From Rhizomicrobium sp. (GTDB lineage Bacteria > Pseudomonadota > Alphaproteobacteria > Micropepsales > Micropepsaceae), in contig JBBCGL010000001.1 in assembly GCA_037200385.1 (NCBI GenBank), positions 372,001 to 436,000 on the forward strand: 64,000 nucleotides of DNA. Direction: 5' to 3'. A model generated the notes under the pieces. The model did not search any database, was not told the origin of the DNA, and was given only the letters and a program-made list of their open reading frames with translations. The translations under genes were made by a program, and so were the position numbers. Below are positions 27,072-38,668 of the stretch, piece by piece (position 1 is the first letter of the stretch; each line of letters starts with the position of its first letter).

Positions 27072-28274
27072 ATGCCTGATCTGGCAACGAACACGACCAT
27101 CGCGGCCGACGACGCGAAAATCACGCTCAATTTCGGCCCGCAGCACCCCGCCGCGCACGGCGTGCTGCGCCTCGTCCTCGATCTCGACGGCGAGATCGTC
27201 ACCCGCGTCGATCCGCATATCGGCCTGCTGCATCGCGGCACCGAGAAGCTGATCGAGCACAAGACCTATCTGCAGAACATCGGCTATTTCGACCGCCTCG
27301 ATTACGTCTGCCCGATGAACCAGGAGCACGCCTTCGTGCTCGCCATCGAGAAGCTGATCGGCCTCGAAGTGCCCAAGCGCGGCCAGTACATCCGCGTGCT
27401 CTTCTCCGAGCTCGGCCGGCTGATGAACCACATCCTGAACGTCACCTTCCAGGCGATGGACGTCGGCGCGCTCACCCCGCCGCTCTGGGGCATGGAAAGC
27501 CGCGAGACCATGCTCAGCTTCTACGAGCGCGTCTCGGGCAGCCGCATGCACGCCAAATATTTCCGCCCCGGCGGCGTCCACCAGGATGTGCCGCCCGGCC
27601 TGCTCGACGACATGCATGCCTTCTGCGCCGGCTTCCTCAAGATGTGCGACGACCTCGACAGCCTCCTGATCGAGAACCGCATCTTCAAGCAGCGCAATGT
27701 CGACATCGGCGTGATCAACCGCGCGGAAGCCGAGATGTGGGGCTTCTCCGGCGTGATGCTGCGCTCTGCCGGCGTCGCCTGGGATCTGCGCCGGGCCCAG
27801 CCTTACGAGTGCTACAACGAGCTCGACTTCCAGATCCCGATCGGCCGCAACGGCGACTGCTACGACCGTTACGTGATGCGCATGGAAGAGATGCGCCAAT
27901 CCGTGAAGATCATGAAGCAGTGCATCGAGAAGATGCCCGGCGGCCCCGTCTCCTCCACCGACAACAAGGTCGTGCCGCCCAAGCGCGCCGAGATGAAGTC
28001 GTCGATGGAAGCGCTCATCCATCATTTCAAGCTCTACACCGAAGGCTTTCACGTGCCCGAAGGCGAGGCTTACGCGGCGGTCGAGGCGCCGAAGGGCGAG
28101 TTCGGCGTCTATCTGGTCTCCGACGGCGGCAACAAGCCGTACCGCTGCAAGATCCGCGCGCCCTCCTTCGTGCACCTGCAGGCGATGGACTACATGAACA
28201 GGGGCCACATGCTCGCCGACGTCTCCGCCGTCCTCGGCTCGCTCGACATCGTGTTCGGCGAGGTCGACCGATGA
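27072..28274 (+). CDS. nuoD: NADH-quinone oxidoreductase subunit D
   Basis: 400-residue 49-kDa subunit, related to [NiFe]-hydrogenase large subunits, forming much of the quinone-binding site. Signature [22 protein letters not shown] is at about 18-39, followed by [14 protein letters not shown] and YCENP-like regions. ATG at 27072 with GGAG 6 bases upstream is chosen over a TTG at 27054 that lies at the edge of the heptad array. The stop overlaps the nuoE start (ATGA). Confidence 0.96.
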   Translation: MPDLATNTTIAADDAKITLNFGPQHPAAHGVLRLVLDLDGEIVTRVDPHIGLLHRGTEKLIEHKTYLQNIGYFDRLDYVCPMNQEHAFVLAIEKLIGLEVPKRGQYIRVLFSELGRLMNHILNVTFQAMDVGALTPPLWGMESRETMLSFYERVSGSRMHAKYFRPGGVHQDVPPGLLDDMHAFCAGFLKMCDDLDSLLIENRIFKQRNVDIGVINRAEAEMWGFSGVMLRSAGVAWDLRRAQPYECYNELDFQIPIGRNGDCYDRYVMRMEEMRQSVKIMKQCIEKMPGGPVSSTDNKVVPPKRAEMKSSMEALIHHFKLYTEGFHVPEGEAYAAVEAPKGEFGVYLVSDGGNKPYRCKIRAPSFVHLQAMDYMNRGHMLADVSAVLGSLDIVFGEVDR

Positions 28275-29011
28275 GCCTGCGCCGTCTCGCCCCGCCCGAC
28301 ATCCAGCCCGCCTCTTTCGCCTTCAATGACGACAGCGAGAAGCGCGTCGCCGTGGAGATCGCGAAATACCCGCCGGGCCGCCAGGCCTCGGCGGTGATCT
28401 CGCTGCTGTGGATCGGCCAGGAACAGGATGGCTGGGTCACCCACCCGATGATCGAGGCGGTCGGCCGCCGCCTCGGCATGCCGTTCATCCGCGTCCTCGA
28501 AGTCGCGACCTTCTACACGATGTTCAACCTGCATCCGGTCGGCAAGTTCCACCTGCAGGTCTGCACCACGCCGCCCTGCATGCTGCGCGGCTCCGACGAC
28601 GTCGTGAAGGCCTGCGAAAAGCATATCGGCCACGCCCAGATGGCGCCGACCGCCGACGGCATGCTGTCCTGGACCGAGGTCGAGTGCCTGGGCGCCTGCA
28701 CCAACGCGCCGGTCTTCCAGGTCGGCCGCGACTTCTACGAAGACCTCGATGCCGACAGCACGGTCAAGCTGATCGAAGCCTTCCGCAAGGGCCAGCCGCT
28801 CAAGGCCGGCTCGCAGACCGGTCGCGTGTCGTCGGAAGCCGCCGGCGGCCAGAACACGCTGACCGACCGCGCGATCTACGCACCACGCCCTGTCGCGACG
28901 GCGCCGCATAACGCCGGTCCGGCGCTCACCGACTCCGAAGCCAAGAAACCCACCCAGGCCGCTTCCGACCGCGAAGCGCCTGCCCAAAAACCGCCGGGAG
29001 CCGCCACCTGA
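28271..29011 (+). CDS. nuoE: NADH-quinone oxidoreductase subunit E
   Basis: 246-residue 24-kDa subunit with the N1a [2Fe-2S] cluster. Ligands Cys98, Cys103 (CTTPPC), Cys139 and Cys143 (ECLGAC) are visible. Residues from about 180 on form a Pro/Ala/Thr-rich extension not needed for the fold, often seen in alphaproteobacteria. Start overlaps the nuoD stop by 4 bases; nuoF begins on the last base of its stop (TGATG). Confidence 0.95.
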   Translation: MSLRRLAPPDIQPASFAFNDDSEKRVAVEIAKYPPGRQASAVISLLWIGQEQDGWVTHPMIEAVGRRLGMPFIRVLEVATFYTMFNLHPVGKFHLQVCTTPPCMLRGSDDVVKACEKHIGHAQMAPTADGMLSWTEVECLGACTNAPVFQVGRDFYEDLDADSTVKLIEAFRKGQPLKAGSQTGRVSSEAAGGQNTLTDRAIYAPRPVATAPHNAGPALTDSEAKKPTQAASDREAPAQKPPGAAT

Positions 29012-30288
29012 TGCTCGCCGACCAGGACCGCATCTTCACCAACATCTACGGCATCGAGGACAAGTCCGTCGCCGGCGCGAAGTCGCGCGGGCTGTGGGAC
29101 GGCACCAAGAAGATCCTCGAGATGACGCCGGAGGCGATCTGCGACGTCGTCAAGAAGTCGGGCCTGCGCGGCCGTGGCGGCGCCGGCTTCGCCACCGGCC
29201 TCAAATGGACCTTCATGCCGAAAGAGGTGAAGGACCGGCCGCACTACCTCGTCGTCAACGCCGACGAATCCGAGCCCGGCACGTGCAAGGACCGGGAGAT
29301 CATGCGCAACGATCCGCATCATCTCATCGAAGGCTGCCTGATCGCGTGCTACGCGATGCGCTCGCACACCGCCTACATCTATGTGCGCGGCGAGTTCGTG
29401 CGCGAGCGCGAGGCGCTGCAGGCCGCGATCGACGAATGCTATGCCCAGAAGCTGATCGGCAAGGACAACATCCACGGCTGGGATTTCGACTGCTACGTCC
29501 ATCACGGCGCCGGCGCCTATATTTGCGGCGAGGAGACCGCGCTGCTCGAGTCCTTCGAAGGCAAGAAGGGCCTGCCGCGCATGAAGCCGCCGTTCCCGGC
29601 GAACATGGGCATCTATGGCTGCCCGACGACGGTGAACAATGTCGAGAGTATCGCCGTGGTGCCGACCATCATGCGCCGCGGCCCCGAATGGTTCGCCGGC
29701 ATCGGCCGGCCCAACAACACCGGCACCAAGCTCTTCCAGATCTCGGGCCATGTGAACACGCCTTGCGTCGTCGAGGAGCGCCTCGGCATCCCGATGCGCG
29801 AGCTGATCGAGAAATATGCCGGCGGCGTGCGCGGCGGCTGGGACAATCTTCAGGCCGTGATCCCCGGCGGCGCCTCCTGTCCGATGATCCCCAAATCGGT
29901 CTGCGACGACGTCATCATGGATTTCGACGCGCTGAAGGCGGTGAACTCCTCGCTCGGTACCGCGGCGGTGATCGTGATGGACAACTCCGCAGATCTCGTG
30001 CGCGTCGTCTCGCGCTACGCCTATTTCTACAAGCATGAGAGCTGCGGCCAGTGCACCCCGTGCCGCGAAGGCACGGGCTGGATGTGGCGCGTCATGAAGC
30101 GGCTCGAGACCGGCGATGCCCGGATCGAGGAGATCGATCAGCTCTGGGAAGTCGGCAAGCAGGTCGAGGGCCATACGATCTGCGGCCTCGGCGACGCCGC
30201 CCCCTGGCCGATCCAGGGCCTGATCCGCCATTTCCGTCCCGAGCTCGAACGGCGCATCGCCGAACGCGCCAAGCTGGCGGCGGAGTAG
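29011..30288 (+). CDS. nuoF: NADH-quinone oxidoreductase subunit F
   Basis: 425-residue 51-kDa subunit that binds NADH and FMN and holds the N3 [4Fe-4S] cluster. The nucleotide-binding glycine-rich GRGGAGF is at 54-60. FMN segment [14 protein letters not shown] is at about 88-101. N3 ligands are in [15 protein letters not shown] and [10 protein letters not shown]. Full length. A palindromic repeat separates it from nuoG. Confidence 0.97.
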   Translation: MLADQDRIFTNIYGIEDKSVAGAKSRGLWDGTKKILEMTPEAICDVVKKSGLRGRGGAGFATGLKWTFMPKEVKDRPHYLVVNADESEPGTCKDREIMRNDPHHLIEGCLIACYAMRSHTAYIYVRGEFVREREALQAAIDECYAQKLIGKDNIHGWDFDCYVHHGAGAYICGEETALLESFEGKKGLPRMKPPFPANMGIYGCPTTVNNVESIAVVPTIMRRGPEWFAGIGRPNNTGTKLFQISGHVNTPCVVEERLGIPMRELIEKYAGGVRGGWDNLQAVIPGGASCPMIPKSVCDDVIMDFDALKAVNSSLGTAAVIVMDNSADLVRVVSRYAYFYKHESCGQCTPCREGTGWMWRVMKRLETGDARIEEIDQLWEVGKQVEGHTICGLGDAAPWPIQGLIRHFRPELERRIAERAKLAAE

Positions 30289-30320
30289 AGCGATGACGCG
30301 CAGACCCTTACACTCCCAAA

Positions 30321-30443
30321 TGTCATGGCCCGCGAATGCGGGCCATCCAGTTGGCGCATCTCGGGCGGCGCAAATGAGTCAGAGCTTTTCCTGCATCGGC
30401 AGCGATGTGTCACCTGGATGGCCCGCATTCGCGGGCCATGACA
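30321..30443. repeat. Palindromic repeat, family A, inside the nuo operon
   Basis: Outer arms TGTCATGGCCCGCGAATGCGGGCC and GGCCCGCATTCGCGGGCCATGACA are each themselves small hairpins and pair with each other. It occupies most of the 168-base nuoF-nuoG gap and ends directly at AAGGAGGG, the nuoG ribosome-binding site. Confidence 0.85.
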
Positions 30444-30456
30444 AGGAGGGTGCGTA

Positions 30457-32586
30457 ATGCCCTCGCGCAAATTGATCATCGACGGCCACGAGATCGAAGC
30501 CGACGACAACCTCACCCTGCTGCAGGCGTGCGAGAACGCGGGCGCCGAGATTCCGCGCTTCTGCTACCACGAGCGCCTGTCGGTCGCCGGCAATTGCCGC
30601 ATGTGCCTGGTCGAATGGGTCGGCGCGCCGAAGCCGCAGGCCTCCTGCGCCCTGCAGGTCCGCGACATCTTCCCGAACAAGGACGGCACGCCGGCCAAGA
30701 TCAACACCCGTTCGCCCATCGCCACCAAGGCACGCGAAGGGGTGATGGAATTCCTGCTCATCAACCACCCGCTGGATTGCCCGATCTGCGACCAGGGCGG
30801 CGAGTGCGACCTGCAGGACCAGGCGATGGGCTACGGCCGCGCCGCGTTCAACCGCTTCCACGAGAACAAGCGCGCGGTCGAAGACAAATACATGGGCCCG
30901 CTGGTCAAGACGGTGATGACCCGCTGCATCCAATGCACCCGCTGCATCCGCTTCGCGACCGAGATCGCCGGGGTCGACGATCTCGGCGCGACGGGTCGCG
31001 GCGAGGACATGGAGATCACGACCTATCTCGAGAAGGCCTTCGCGTCGGAGCTCTCGGGCAACGTGGTCGATCTCTGCCCCGTCGGGGCGCTGACCTCCAA
31101 GCCCTACGCCTTCAACGCCCGCCCCTGGGAATTGCGCCACACCGACTCCGTCGACGTGATGGACGCGCAGGGCGCCGCCATTCGCGTCGACGCGCGCGGT
31201 CCGCAGGTCATGCGCGTGCTGCCGCGCCTCAACGAGGGCGTGAACGAGGAGTGGATCTCCGACAAGGCGCGCCATGCCTGCGACGGCCTGATGCGCCAGC
31301 GTCTCGACCGCCCCTATATCCGCAAGAGCGGCAAGCTCCAGCCCGCCACCTGGCCCGAAGCCTTCGCCGCCATCGCGGCGCGCGTCGCGCAGACGACGCC
31401 GGACAAGATGGCCGCCATCGTCGGCGATCTCGCGGCGGCGGAGGAGATCAAGGCCCTCAAGGATCTGATGGCCGCGCTGGGTGTGAAGAACATCGACTGC
31501 CGCCAGGACGGCGCCAAGCTGGGCGGTGAACGTCAGAGCTACCTGTTCAACACGACCATCGCCGGCATCGAGGCCGCAGATGCGATCCTGCTGGTCGGCA
31601 CCAATCCGCGCTGGGAAGCGCCGGTGCTGAACGCCCGTATCCGCAAGACTTGGCTGGCAAGCGGCGTGAAGGTCGCCGGCATCGGCGTGCGCGCCGATCA
31701 GACCTATCCGGTCCAGGATCTGGGCGCGAGCGTCGAGGTGCTGGCCCAGATCGCGAGTGGTGTACACGATTTCGCGAAGGTGCTGCACGACGCCAAGCGC
31801 CCGATGATCATCCTCGGCGGCGCGGCCGTGGCGCGCGCCGACGGCGCCGCGATCCTGCGTCTCGCCGCCAGGATCGCCGCCGACACCGGCATGATCGGTC
31901 CCGCCGGCGGCCCGGCCGAAGGCGGCTGGAACGGCTTCAACGTCCTGCACACGGCGGCGAGCCGCGTCGCCGCGCTCGATCTCGGCTTCGTGCCGGGCGA
32001 GGGTGGTCGCGATGTCGCCGCCATCGTCGACGGCGCGCAGAAGGGCGAGATCGAGTTCATCTATTCGCTGGGCGCCGACGAGTTCGATTGCAGCCATCTC
32101 GGCCGCGCCTTCGTCGTCTACCAGGGCAGCCATGGCGACGCCGGCGCTCACAATGCCGACGTGATTCTGCCGGGTGCCGCCTATACGGAGAAGGAAGGCC
32201 TCTACGCCAATTTCGAAGGCCGCGTGCAGCCCGCCCATCGCGCCGTCTTCCCGCCCGGCGAGGCCAAGGAAGACTGGGCGATCCTCCGTGCGCTGTCCGA
32301 CGTGCTCGGCAAGCGCCTGCCATACGACACGCACGACGCGCTGCGCGCCGCGCTCGTCGCCGAGGCGCCGCATTTCGCCGACCATCACGAACTGGTGCCG
32401 CATGGCGGCGCGACCGCGACCGACTGGAGCGCCATCGGCGGCGAAGGCCCGCTCGACACCACGCACCCGCTGCAAAGCACGATGATCGACTACTATCTGA
32501 CGAACCCCATCGCCCGCGCCTCCGCGACGATGGCCGAGTGCAGCCGCGAATTCGTCACCGGCACCTCCAAACTGGCGGCGGAGTAG
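30457..32586 (+). CDS. nuoG: NADH-quinone oxidoreductase subunit G
   Basis: 709-residue 75-kDa subunit. The N-terminal ferredoxin domain has Cys36, Cys47, Cys50 and Cys64 for [2Fe-2S] N1b. The His-Cys3 site ([17 protein letters not shown]) and [10 protein letters not shown] with a later Cys ([10 protein letters not shown]) bind N5 and N4. The C-terminal half is a molybdopterin-oxidoreductase-like domain without cofactor. AAGGAGGG ends 8 bases before the ATG. nuoH starts 4 bases after its stop. Confidence 0.97.
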   Translation: MPSRKLIIDGHEIEADDNLTLLQACENAGAEIPRFCYHERLSVAGNCRMCLVEWVGAPKPQASCALQVRDIFPNKDGTPAKINTRSPIATKAREGVMEFLLINHPLDCPICDQGGECDLQDQAMGYGRAAFNRFHENKRAVEDKYMGPLVKTVMTRCIQCTRCIRFATEIAGVDDLGATGRGEDMEITTYLEKAFASELSGNVVDLCPVGALTSKPYAFNARPWELRHTDSVDVMDAQGAAIRVDARGPQVMRVLPRLNEGVNEEWISDKARHACDGLMRQRLDRPYIRKSGKLQPATWPEAFAAIAARVAQTTPDKMAAIVGDLAAAEEIKALKDLMAALGVKNIDCRQDGAKLGGERQSYLFNTTIAGIEAADAILLVGTNPRWEAPVLNARIRKTWLASGVKVAGIGVRADQTYPVQDLGASVEVLAQIASGVHDFAKVLHDAKRPMIILGGAAVARADGAAILRLAARIAADTGMIGPAGGPAEGGWNGFNVLHTAASRVAALDLGFVPGEGGRDVAAIVDGAQKGEIEFIYSLGADEFDCSHLGRAFVVYQGSHGDAGAHNADVILPGAAYTEKEGLYANFEGRVQPAHRAVFPPGEAKEDWAILRALSDVLGKRLPYDTHDALRAALVAEAPHFADHHELVPHGGATATDWSAIGGEGPLDTTHPLQSTMIDYYLTNPIARASATMAECSREFVTGTSKLAAE

Positions 32587-32590
32587 GGCG

Positions 32591-33622
32591 ATGTTCCTCA
32601 CCCACTTCTTCCAGTCGCACGGTCTGCCCTATGGCTGGGCCTGGACCTTCAGCCAGCTCATCGCGGTGCTCCTGATCGAGGTGCCGCTGCTGATCTCGGT
32701 CGCGCTGTTCATCCTCGCCGACCGCAAGATCTGGGCGGCGGTGCAGCTGCGCCGCGGTCCCAACGTGGTCGGGCCTTTCGGCGTGCTGCAGACCTTCGCC
32801 GACGCCTTCAAATTCATGCTGAAGGAAGTGATCATCCCGGCCGGCGCCAACAAGGTGATCTTCATCCTGGCGCCGCTGGTCACCGCGACGCTCGCCTTCG
32901 CCGGGTGGGCGGTGGTGCCGTTCGCCGACGGCTGGGTCATCGCCGACATCAATGTCGGCATCCTCTATCTCTTCGCGATGTCGTCGCTCGGGGTCTACGG
33001 CATCATCATGGCCGGCTGGGCCTCGAACTCGAAATACCCGTTCCTCTCCGCCTTGCGCGCCGCCGCCCAGATGGTCTCCTACGAAGTCTCGATCGGCTTC
33101 GTGATCATCACCGTGCTGCTGTTCGCCGGCTCGCTGAACCTCTCGGCCATCGTGCGGGCGCAGGAGCATGGCTGGTTCGTGTTCTCGATCCTCTTCCCCA
33201 TGCTGCCGATCTTCTTCGTCTCGGCCCTGGCCGAGACCAACCGGCCGCCCTTCGACCTGGTCGAGGCGGAATCGGAGCTGGTCGCCGGCTTCTTCGTGGA
33301 ATATTCCGCGACGCCGTTCCTGCTCTTCTTCCTCGGCGAATATGTCAGCGTCATCCTGATGTGCGCGATGTGCTCGATCCTGTTCTTCGGCGGCTGGCTG
33401 CCGCCCCTGAACGTCTGGCCGCTCAACGCGGTGCCCGGCATCATCTGGCTGCTGCTCAAGATATTCTTCTTCTTCTTCCTCTTCGCGATGGTGAAGGCCA
33501 TGGTGCCGCGCTATCGCTACGACCAATTGATGCGCCTCGGCTGGAAAGTGTTCCTGCCGACGTCGCTGCTCTGGGTGGTGGTCACGGCGGGCTATGTGCT
33601 CGTCTTCCATCACCACGCGTGA
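32591..33622 (+). CDS. nuoH: NADH-quinone oxidoreductase subunit H
   Basis: 343-residue membrane subunit (ND1) with about eight helices, linking the quinone site to the proton channels. The conserved loop [20 protein letters not shown] is at about 46-65, and the acidic loop [22 protein letters not shown], in the E-channel/quinone region, is intact. Full length, tight spacing in the operon. Confidence 0.97.
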   Translation: MFLTHFFQSHGLPYGWAWTFSQLIAVLLIEVPLLISVALFILADRKIWAAVQLRRGPNVVGPFGVLQTFADAFKFMLKEVIIPAGANKVIFILAPLVTATLAFAGWAVVPFADGWVIADINVGILYLFAMSSLGVYGIIMAGWASNSKYPFLSALRAAAQMVSYEVSIGFVIITVLLFAGSLNLSAIVRAQEHGWFVFSILFPMLPIFFVSALAETNRPPFDLVEAESELVAGFFVEYSATPFLLFFLGEYVSVILMCAMCSILFFGGWLPPLNVWPLNAVPGIIWLLLKIFFFFFLFAMVKAMVPRYRYDQLMRLGWKVFLPTSLLWVVVTAGYVLVFHHHA

Positions 33623-33631
33623 GATAGGCCT

Positions 33632-34120
33632 ATGGCAACGCTCGACCGCACCGCCCGCCAGCTCTTCTTCTGGGAGTTCATCACCAGCTTCGCGCTGACG
33701 ATGCGCTATTTCTTCACCCCGAAGACGACGATCAACTACCCGTTCGAGAAGGGGCCCTTGTCACCCCGCTTCCGCGGCGAGCATGCGCTGCGCCGCTATC
33801 CCAACGGCGAGGAGCGCTGCATCGCCTGCAAGCTGTGCGAGGCGATCTGCCCGGCCCAGGCGATCACCATCGAGGCCGAGCCGCGCGAGGACGGCAGCCG
33901 CCGCACCACGCGCTACGACATCGACATGGTCAAATGCATATATTGCGGGCTGTGCCAGGAAGCCTGCCCGGTCGACGCGATCGTCGAAGGCCCGAACTTC
34001 GAGTTCGCCACCGAAACCCGCGAAGAGCTTTACTACAACAAGGACCGGCTGCTCGCGAACGGCGACCGCTGGGAGCGCGAGATCGCCAAGAACCTCGAAC
34101 TGGACGCGCCCTACCGATGA
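33632..34120 (+). CDS. nuoI: NADH-quinone oxidoreductase subunit I
   Basis: 162-residue ferredoxin-like subunit with two [4Fe-4S] clusters (N6a, N6b). Two full motifs are visible: [15 protein letters not shown] and [15 protein letters not shown]. Normal length. It is followed by an 81-base gap with a small repeat hairpin. Confidence 0.97.
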   Translation: MATLDRTARQLFFWEFITSFALTMRYFFTPKTTINYPFEKGPLSPRFRGEHALRRYPNGEERCIACKLCEAICPAQAITIEAEPREDGSRRTTRYDIDMVKCIYCGLCQEACPVDAIVEGPNFEFATETREELYYNKDRLLANGDRWEREIAKNLELDAPYR

Positions 34121-34166
34121 TCACGCGTGAGACTTATATTGGCGCGCTGCCGCGCGCCGGATGGGT

Positions 34167-34190
34167 GGCCGGGTCAAGCCCGGCCATGAC
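34167..34190. repeat. Short palindromic repeat between nuoI and nuoJ
   Basis: GGCCGGG TCAAG CCCGGCC followed by ATGAC. It resembles one arm of the larger family A/B repeats and may be a remnant or minimal unit. Confidence 0.5.
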
Positions 34191-34201
34191 GGTGGGTTGA
34201 G

Positions 34202-34813
34202 ATGCTGCTCCAGGCCATCGCCTTCTACGCCTTCTCCGCCGTGCTGATCGCCAGCGCGTTCATGGTCATCACCGCGCGCAACCCCGTGCACTCGGTGTTC
34301 TTCCTGATCCTCGCCTTCTTCAACGCCGCCGGCCTGTTCGTGCTGCTGGGGGCCGAGTTCCTCGCGATGATCCTGGTCATCGTCTATGTCGGCGCCGTCG
34401 CCGTGCTCTTCCTGTTCGTCGTCATGATGCTCGACATCGACTTCGCGGAGCTCAAGCGCGGGGCGCAGGAATACATCCTGGTCGGCGCCGGCGTGGGCCT
34501 GCTCCTGCTGGTGGAACTCGCCTTCTTCGTGGCGATGAAGTGGAATTTCGCCTCCGCCGCGCCGGGCGCGCGGGCGCATCCGACGCCGGCCGGGCTCAGC
34601 AACACCGAAGCGCTCGGCCGCATCCTCTACACGGACTATGTCTACTACTTCCAGATCGCCGGGCTCGTCCTGCTGGTCGCGATGATCGGCGCCATCGTGC
34701 TGACGCTGCGCCACCGCCCGGGTGTGCGGCGCCAGAACATCGGCCGCCAGAACGCCCGGACCATGGACGAGGCGATGACGGTCGTGGACGTGAAACCGGG
34801 GCAGGGGGCCTGA
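34202..34813 (+). CDS. nuoJ: NADH-quinone oxidoreductase subunit J
   Basis: 203-residue membrane subunit (ND6) with five helices. [19 protein letters not shown] and [21 protein letters not shown], with the helix-3 pi-bulge region, are typical. The C-terminus carries a polar tail after the last helix. nuoK begins one base after its stop. Confidence 0.95.
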   Translation: MLLQAIAFYAFSAVLIASAFMVITARNPVHSVFFLILAFFNAAGLFVLLGAEFLAMILVIVYVGAVAVLFLFVVMMLDIDFAELKRGAQEYILVGAGVGLLLLVELAFFVAMKWNFASAAPGARAHPTPAGLSNTEALGRILYTDYVYYFQIAGLVLLVAMIGAIVLTLRHRPGVRRQNIGRQNARTMDEAMTVVDVKPGQGA

Positions 34814-34814
34814 G

Positions 34815-35123
34815 ATGCAGATCGGATTGGCCAACTATCTCGTCGTCGCGGCGATCCTCTTCACCATCGGCGTGTTCGGCATCTTCCTGAACCGCAAGAA
34901 CGTCATCGTCATCTTGATGTCGATCGAGCTCATCCTGCTCGGCGTCAACATCAACTTCGTGGCGTTTTCGTCCTTCCTCCACGACCTCGTGGGGCAGGTC
35001 TTCGCGCTCTTCATCCTGACCGTCGCGGCCGCGGAAGCCGCCATCGGCCTTGCCATCCTCGTCGTCTATTTCCGCAACCGCGGCACCATCGCCGTGGAAG
35101 ACGTCAACCTGATGAAGGGCTGA
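34815..35123 (+). CDS. nuoK: NADH-quinone oxidoreductase subunit K
   Basis: 102-residue subunit (ND4L) with three helices. Two conserved membrane glutamates are seen in [11 protein letters not shown] and [12 protein letters not shown], both important for proton transfer. Full length. Confidence 0.97.
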   Translation: MQIGLANYLVVAAILFTIGVFGIFLNRKNVIVILMSIELILLGVNINFVAFSSFLHDLVGQVFALFILTVAAAEAAIGLAILVVYFRNRGTIAVEDVNLMKG

Positions 35124-35126
35124 GGC

Positions 35127-37154
35127 GTGTACGCAGCGATCGTCTTCCTCCCCATCATCGCCGCCGCCATCGCGGGGCTGCTCGGCCGCCTGATCGGCGC
35201 CCGCGCCTCGGAGCTCGTCACCACCGGCGCGCTGTTCGTCTCCGCCGCGCTCTCGGTCATCGCGTTCTACGACGTCACGATGCTGGGCCATTCCCACATC
35301 GTCCAGCTCGTGCCCTGGATCTATTCCGGCGACCTGAAGGTCGACTGGGCGATCCGGGTCGACGCCCTGACCGGCGTGATGCTGGTCGTGGTGACCGGCG
35401 TCTCCTCGCTCGTCCACCTCTATTCGATCGGCTACATGCACGAGGATCCGCACCGCCCGCGGTTCTTCGCCTATCTCTCCTTCTTCACCTTCGCGATGCT
35501 GATGCTCGTGACGGCGAACAATTTCGTCCAGATGTTCTTCGGCTGGGAGGGCGTCGGCGTCGCCTCCTACCTGCTGATCGGCTTCTGGTACAAGAAGCCC
35601 GAGGCCAATGCCGCCGCGATGAAGGCCTTCATCGTCAACCGGGTCGGCGATTTCGGCTTCGCGCTCGGCATCTTCGGCATCTTCTACATCTTCAAGAGCC
35701 TGGATTTCGACACCGTCTTCGCGGCGGCGCCGTCCATGGTCGGAAAGACCTTCCATTTCGGCAGCTGGGACGTCGACATCCTGACCACGCTCTGCCTGCT
35801 CCTCTTCGTCGGCGCGATGGGCAAGTCGGCGCAGCTCGGCCTGCACACCTGGCTGCCAGACGCGATGGAAGGCCCCACGCCGGTCTCGGCCCTCATTCAT
35901 GCCGCTACCATGGTGACCGCCGGCGTCTTCCTGGTCTGCCGCTGCTCGCCGATGTTCGAGCACGCGCCGGCCGCGCTCGAATTCGTCACCTTCATCGGCG
36001 CCACCACCGCCTTCTTCGCCGCCTCGGTCGGTCTCTTCCAGAACGACATCAAGCGGGTGATCGCCTACTCGACCTGCTCGCAGCTCGGCTACATGTTCGT
36101 CGCGGCGGGCGTCAGCGCCTATGGCGGCGCGATGTTCCATCTCTTCACCCACGCCTTCTTCAAGGCGCTGCTGTTCCTCAGCGCCGGCGCGGTCATCCAC
36201 GCGATGCATCACGAGCAGGACATGCGCAAGATGGGCGGCCTCGCCAAGGCGATCCCCTTCACCTGGGCGATGATGCTGATCGGCAACCTCGCGCTCACCG
36301 GTGTCGGCATCCCGAACCTGCATGTCGGCCTCGCCGGCTTCTACTCCAAGGACTCGATCATCGACGCCGCCTACAGCGCGCATACCGGCATCGGAACCTA
36401 CGCCTTCCTCCTCACGCTGCTCGCCGCCGGCATGACCTCGTTCTATTCCTGGCGCCAGTTCCTCATGACCTTCCACGGCCGCTATCGCGGTCAGGACCAT
36501 CAGGACCTCGCGCATGGCGATGCGCACGGTCACACCGATGACGAGAGCGACGATCACGCCGCGCATCACGCGCCCGCGCTGTCCGAGATTCACGAGGCGC
36601 CGCTGGTGATGCTGATCCCGCTCGGCGTGCTCGCGCTGGGCGCGGTGTTCGCCGGCATCGGCTTCGACCACTTCTTCATCGGCCACGACTCGGCCGGCTT
36701 CTGGCACGGTGCGCTGGCCGCGATCGCGGGCGACGGCCTCAAGCCGCAGGTCGAGGAATTCCCCGAATGGGTCGAGGTCGCGCCCTTCGTACTGACGCTC
36801 CTCGGCTTCGGCGTCGCTTATTATTATTACATCCTGCATCCCGACCTGCCGCGCCGGATGGCGGCCAAGCGCGGCATGCTCTACCTCTTCCTCTACAACA
36901 AATGGTATTTCGACGAGCTCTACGATTTCCTGTTCGTCCGCCCGGCGCAGCGCCTCGGCCGCTTCCTGTGGAAGCAGGGCGACGGCGCGGTGATCGACCG
37001 CTTCGGCCCCGACGGCGCCGCTTGGCTCACCGCCGCCTTCACCCGCGGCGCGGTGCGGCTGCAGACCGGTTACGTCTACCACTACGCCTTCGCCATGCTG
37101 ATCGGCGTCGTCGCGCTCGCCACCTGGTTGCTGCTCTCGGGAGGCCTGCCGTGA
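35127..37154 (+). CDS. nuoL: NADH-quinone oxidoreductase subunit L
   Basis: 675-residue antiporter-like subunit (ND5) forming the distal proton channel and the long lateral helix. Core segments are [22 protein letters not shown] (key Glu), [31 protein letters not shown] (Lys and His) and [18 protein letters not shown] loop near 450-490 is very rich in His and Asp ([19 protein letters not shown]). GTG start at 35127. Its stop overlaps the GTG start of nuoM. Confidence 0.97.
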   Translation: MYAAIVFLPIIAAAIAGLLGRLIGARASELVTTGALFVSAALSVIAFYDVTMLGHSHIVQLVPWIYSGDLKVDWAIRVDALTGVMLVVVTGVSSLVHLYSIGYMHEDPHRPRFFAYLSFFTFAMLMLVTANNFVQMFFGWEGVGVASYLLIGFWYKKPEANAAAMKAFIVNRVGDFGFALGIFGIFYIFKSLDFDTVFAAAPSMVGKTFHFGSWDVDILTTLCLLLFVGAMGKSAQLGLHTWLPDAMEGPTPVSALIHAATMVTAGVFLVCRCSPMFEHAPAALEFVTFIGATTAFFAASVGLFQNDIKRVIAYSTCSQLGYMFVAAGVSAYGGAMFHLFTHAFFKALLFLSAGAVIHAMHHEQDMRKMGGLAKAIPFTWAMMLIGNLALTGVGIPNLHVGLAGFYSKDSIIDAAYSAHTGIGTYAFLLTLLAAGMTSFYSWRQFLMTFHGRYRGQDHQDLAHGDAHGHTDDESDDHAAHHAPALSEIHEAPLVMLIPLGVLALGAVFAGIGFDHFFIGHDSAGFWHGALAAIAGDGLKPQVEEFPEWVEVAPFVLTLLGFGVAYYYYILHPDLPRRMAAKRGMLYLFLYNKWYFDELYDFLFVRPAQRLGRFLWKQGDGAVIDRFGPDGAAWLTAAFTRGAVRLQTGYVYHYAFAMLIGVVALATWLLLSGGLP

Positions 37155-38668
37155 GCCACATCCTGTCCATCATCACCTTCCTGCCGCTGCTCGGCTGCGC
37201 CGCGATCCTGCTGCTGGCGCGCGGTTCGCAGACGACGATCGCCAGCAATGCCCGCTGGATCGCGCTGGCCGTCACCGTGGTCGAATTCGTGCTGGCGCTC
37301 GTGCTCTGGGCCCGGTTCGACGGCCATTCCGCGGCCTTCCAATTCGTCGAGGAGGCGCCCTGGCTCGCCCAGGGCATCGGCTATCGCATGGGCGTCGACG
37401 GCATCTCGATGCTGTTCGTGGTGCTGACCTGCGGCCTGATGCCGTTCTGCATTCTCGCGAGCTGGGACTCGATCGAGGACCGCGTCGCCGAGTACATGAT
37501 CGCGTTCCTCGCGCTCGAGACCATGATGATCGGCGTCTTCACCGCGCTCGACCTCGTGCTGTTCTACATCTTCTTCGAGGCCGGCCTGATCCCGATGTTC
37601 CTGATCATCGGCGTGTGGGGCGGCAAGCGCCGCGTCTATGCCAGCTTCAAGTTCTTCCTCTACACGCTGCTCGGCTCGGTGCTGATGCTGCTGGCGATCC
37701 TGGCGATGTACTACACCGCCGGCACCACCGACATCACGGTGCTGCTGCACTACCATTTCGACCCCAAGCTGCAGGTCTTCCTCTGGCTCGCCTTCTTCGC
37801 GAGCTTCGCGGTCAAGATGCCGATGTGGCCGGTCCACACCTGGCTGCCCGACGCGCATGTCGAGGCGCCGACCGCCGGCTCGGTCATCTTGGCCGGCATC
37901 TTGCTCAAGATGGGCGGCTACGGCTTCCTGCGCTTCTCGCTGCCGATGTTCGCGTCCGCCTCGGTCACCTTCGCGCCGCTGGTCTTCGTCCTCTCCATCG
38001 TCGCCATCATCTACACCTCGCTGGTGGCGCTGGCGCAGGAGGACATCAAGAAGCTCATCGCCTATTCCTCCGTCGCCCATATGGGCTTCGTCACCATGGG
38101 CATCTTCGCGCTCAACCAGCAGGGCATCGACGGCGGCATCTTCCAGATGCTGAGCCATGGCGTGGTTTCCGGCGCGCTCTTCCTCTGCGTCGGCGTGATC
38201 TACGACCGCATGCACACCCGCGAGATCGCGGCCTATGGCGGCCTCGTCAACCGCATGCCGATCTACGCCGCCTGCTTCATGGTCTTCACCCTCGCCAATG
38301 TCGGCCTCCCGGGCACCGGCGGCTTCGTCGGCGAGTTCCTGACCATGCTGGGCGCGTTCGTCGCCAACACCTGGGTCGCGATCTTCGCCGCCACCGGTGT
38401 GATCCTGTCGGCGGCCTACGCGCTCTATGTCTACCGCCGCGTCGTGTTCGGCGAGCTGGTCAAGCCGGCGCTGCAGACCATCAAGGACCTCAACGCGCGG
38501 GAGATCGCGATCCTTGCCCCGCTGGTGGTCGTCACCATCGCGATGGGCATCTACCCCAAGCCGGTGTTCGACGTGACGTCGGCCTCCGTCGCCAACCTGA
38601 TCTCCGAGCACCAGACCGCGCTCGCCGTCGACCGCGCGCCGAAGCTTGCGGAAGGGACCGTGAAGTGA
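37151..38668 (+). CDS. nuoM: NADH-quinone oxidoreductase subunit M
   Basis: 505-residue antiporter-like subunit (ND4). Conserved regions: [20 protein letters not shown] with the channel Glu, [34 protein letters not shown] with Lys residues, and [16 protein letters not shown]. The GTG start at 37151 overlaps the nuoL stop (GTGA), which decides it. The same overlap pattern recurs at nuoM-nuoN and nuoN-birA. Confidence 0.96.
   Translation: MSHILSIITFLPLLGCAAILLLARGSQTTIASNARWIALAVTVVEFVLALVLWARFDGHSAAFQFVEEAPWLAQGIGYRMGVDGISMLFVVLTCGLMPFCILASWDSIEDRVAEYMIAFLALETMMIGVFTALDLVLFYIFFEAGLIPMFLIIGVWGGKRRVYASFKFFLYTLLGSVLMLLAILAMYYTAGTTDITVLLHYHFDPKLQVFLWLAFFASFAVKMPMWPVHTWLPDAHVEAPTAGSVILAGILLKMGGYGFLRFSLPMFASASVTFAPLVFVLSIVAIIYTSLVALAQEDIKKLIAYSSVAHMGFVTMGIFALNQQGIDGGIFQMLSHGVVSGALFLCVGVIYDRMHTREIAAYGGLVNRMPIYAACFMVFTLANVGLPGTGGFVGEFLTMLGAFVANTWVAIFAATGVILSAAYALYVYRRVVFGELVKPALQTIKDLNAREIAILAPLVVVTIAMGIYPKPVFDVTSASVANLISEHQTALAVDRAPKLAEGTVK

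Noticed and set aside
26627-27079. A 150-codon frame starting at ATG 26627 overlapping the four-helix-bundle gene
   Set aside because: Different frame from the recognisable protein. Its product has no family features and runs into the right heptad array.
34596-37082. An 828-codon minus-strand frame across nuoJ-nuoL
   Set aside because: Antisense to recognised complex I genes; composition is that of a mirror frame.
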